Positions 63,185-64,000 of a DNA stretch of 64,000 nt are shown here, piece by piece; position 1 is the stretch's first letter; each line of letters starts with the position of its first letter. The translations under genes were made by a program, and so were the position numbers. Where the stretch lies: contig NZ_CP015637.1 of the NCBI RefSeq assembly GCF_001708445.1, positions 5,767,001 through 5,831,000 on the forward strand, written 5' to 3'. This DNA is from Pseudomonas fluorescens (GTDB lineage Bacteria; Pseudomonadota; Gammaproteobacteria; Pseudomonadales; Pseudomonadaceae). A model generated the notes under the pieces. That model was given only the letters and a program-made list of their open reading frames with translations. It had not been told where the DNA came from and made no database searches.

Positions 63185-64000
63185 TCAGTGAGCTTAAGCA
63201 ACACTTTCCCTTGCGTGACTTGCTCAAGCTAGTGAGCCTTGCGCGAAGTACGTACTACTACCAACTCAAGGCGATGGGCGTTGCGGACCGACTTTCCTCG
63301 ATCAAAGCTTCTATCCAGACCATCCAAAACGAGCATAAGGGCCGCTTTGGTTACCGTCGGATGACGCTAGAACTACGTAAAGAAAGATCGCTGATCAACG
63401 GTAAAACGGTACGACGACTGATGGGGGAGCTGGGTCTGAAATGCACGGTGCGGCCTAAGAAATACAGGTCGTATAAAGGGCCGATGGGCGAAGTGTCGCC
63501 CAACACCTTGGCTCGTCAGTTCGAGGCTGAGCAACCGAATCAGAAATGGGTGACGGATGTCACCGAGTTCAAAGTGGCCGGCAAAAAGCTGTACTTGTCC
63601 CCAGTTTTGGACTTGTACAACGGAGAAATCGTGGCCTATCAGACGGCAATACGTCCCCAATATGCCTTGGTGGGCGAGATGCTGGAAAAAGCTATTGAAG
63701 GCTTACCTGAGGGCGGCAAGCCAATGCTGCATTCAGATCAAGGCTGGCACTATCGATATCCAAAGTACCGGGAGAGGCTAGAAAAAGCAGGGCTGGAGCA
63801 AAGCATGTCACGCAAAGGAAACTGCCATGACAACGCCACAATGGAGAGTTTCTTCGGCACGCTGAAGTCAGAGTTCTACTATCGGGAAAGCTTTGAAAGC
63901 GTGGAGCAGTTGCAAGCGGGGCTGGATGAGTACATCCATTACTACAACCATAAGCGAATCAAAGTGAAGCTTGGCGGACTGAGCCCTGTAGCGTACAGGA
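63175..64000 (+). CDS. IS3-family transposase OrfB, partial at the window end
   Basis: Reading at -1 relative to orfA, the frame is open from 63082 to the last base with no early in-frame ATG, so it is made by frameshifting (first codon after the slip at 63175). Motifs: helical HTH_21 part with SLARSTYYYQLK and GRFGYRRMTLELRKE, then the rve catalytic core with D in WVTDVTEF, D in HSDQGWHY and E in MESFFGTLKSE (a DDE triad). It ends at LGGLSPVAYR, near the normal C-terminus. Confidence 0.9.

Larger units (their letters stand above)
62595..64000 (+). mobile_element. IS3-family (IS150-like) insertion sequence, right end outside the window
   Basis: Left end likely at about 62595 (TGAAGTGCGCCCCAGAAG, then TTGGACA), resembling IS150-group termini. 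It holds two overlapping frames, orfA and orfB, joined by a -1 shift. Both look intact, so the element may be active. Only the extreme end of orfB and the right terminal repeat are missing. Confidence 0.88.

Overview
The window is a high-GC chromosomal segment of a Pseudomonas, most likely the P. fluorescens group. Three things point there. The genes match Pseudomonas core genes: miaB-ybeZ-ybeY-corC-lnt, hemL-thiE-thiD-ladS, eutC-eutB-permease-exaC/eatR, mpl-ubiX, xseB-ispA-dxs, nrdR-ribD-ribE-ribBA-ribH-nusB-thiL, and a zinc cluster next to oprG. The order is close to what I recall of the P. aeruginosa PA3972-PA3985 and PA4018-PA4067 blocks. Many intergenic gaps also hold Pseudomonas REP/BIME palindromes of the GTAGGAGCGAGCTTGCTCGCG or GTGGGAGGGGGCTTGCCCCC type.

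Layout: 0-7 kb holds YdcF, lipoprotein acylation (lnt), CorC, ribosome/RNA maturation (ybeY, ybeZ) and tRNA modification (miaB). 7-11 kb holds a DUF1820 protein, a Sel1-repeat protein and hemL/thiE/thiD. 11-17.7 kb holds the LadS hybrid sensor kinase, an AidB-like acyl-CoA dehydrogenase, a MerR/quinone-reductase pair and a YcaC-type hydrolase. 17.8-24.1 kb is an eight-gene envelope-stress-like operon related to E. coli yjfIJKLMC, with an added rhomboid protease and a K+-channel-like protein. Its promoter is framed by two identical 12-bp palindromes, and a terminator-like hairpin follows the second gene. 24-28.4 kb holds an S24-type repressor, ppa, an MtfA-like peptidase, a DedA protein and an acetyltransferase. 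28.5-36 kb is a complete microcompartment-free ethanolamine pathway: uptake, EutBC lyase, acetaldehyde dehydrogenase and a sigma-54 activator, with a visible -24/-12 promoter and two upstream activator-like sites.

36-38.4 kb is core (mpl, ubiX, a small lipoprotein). 38.5-41.4 kb is an AT-richer accessory island: an N-terminally truncated RHS tip carrying a probable ADP-ribosyltransferase-like toxin, followed by several immunity-like genes, a possible remnant of a second toxin and a decayed paralogue of one immunity gene. A Fic protein with its own inhibitory helix follows. 42.7-57 kb returns to core: isoprenoid synthesis, B12 uptake (btuB, btuF), riboflavin and thiamine synthesis, NrdR, YbaY and a methyltransferase. 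57-62.5 kb holds CnoX, a zinc-responsive ABC cluster with a clear Zur-box candidate, and oprG. The window ends inside an IS3-family element that landed in a REP sequence.

Functional links: B12 uptake (btuB/btuF) supports the B12-dependent EutBC lyase. RibBA appears to lack a working cyclohydrolase half, which fits the separate ribA. The best candidates for under-described biology are the extended yjf operon with its twin operators and the RHS toxin/immunity graveyard.
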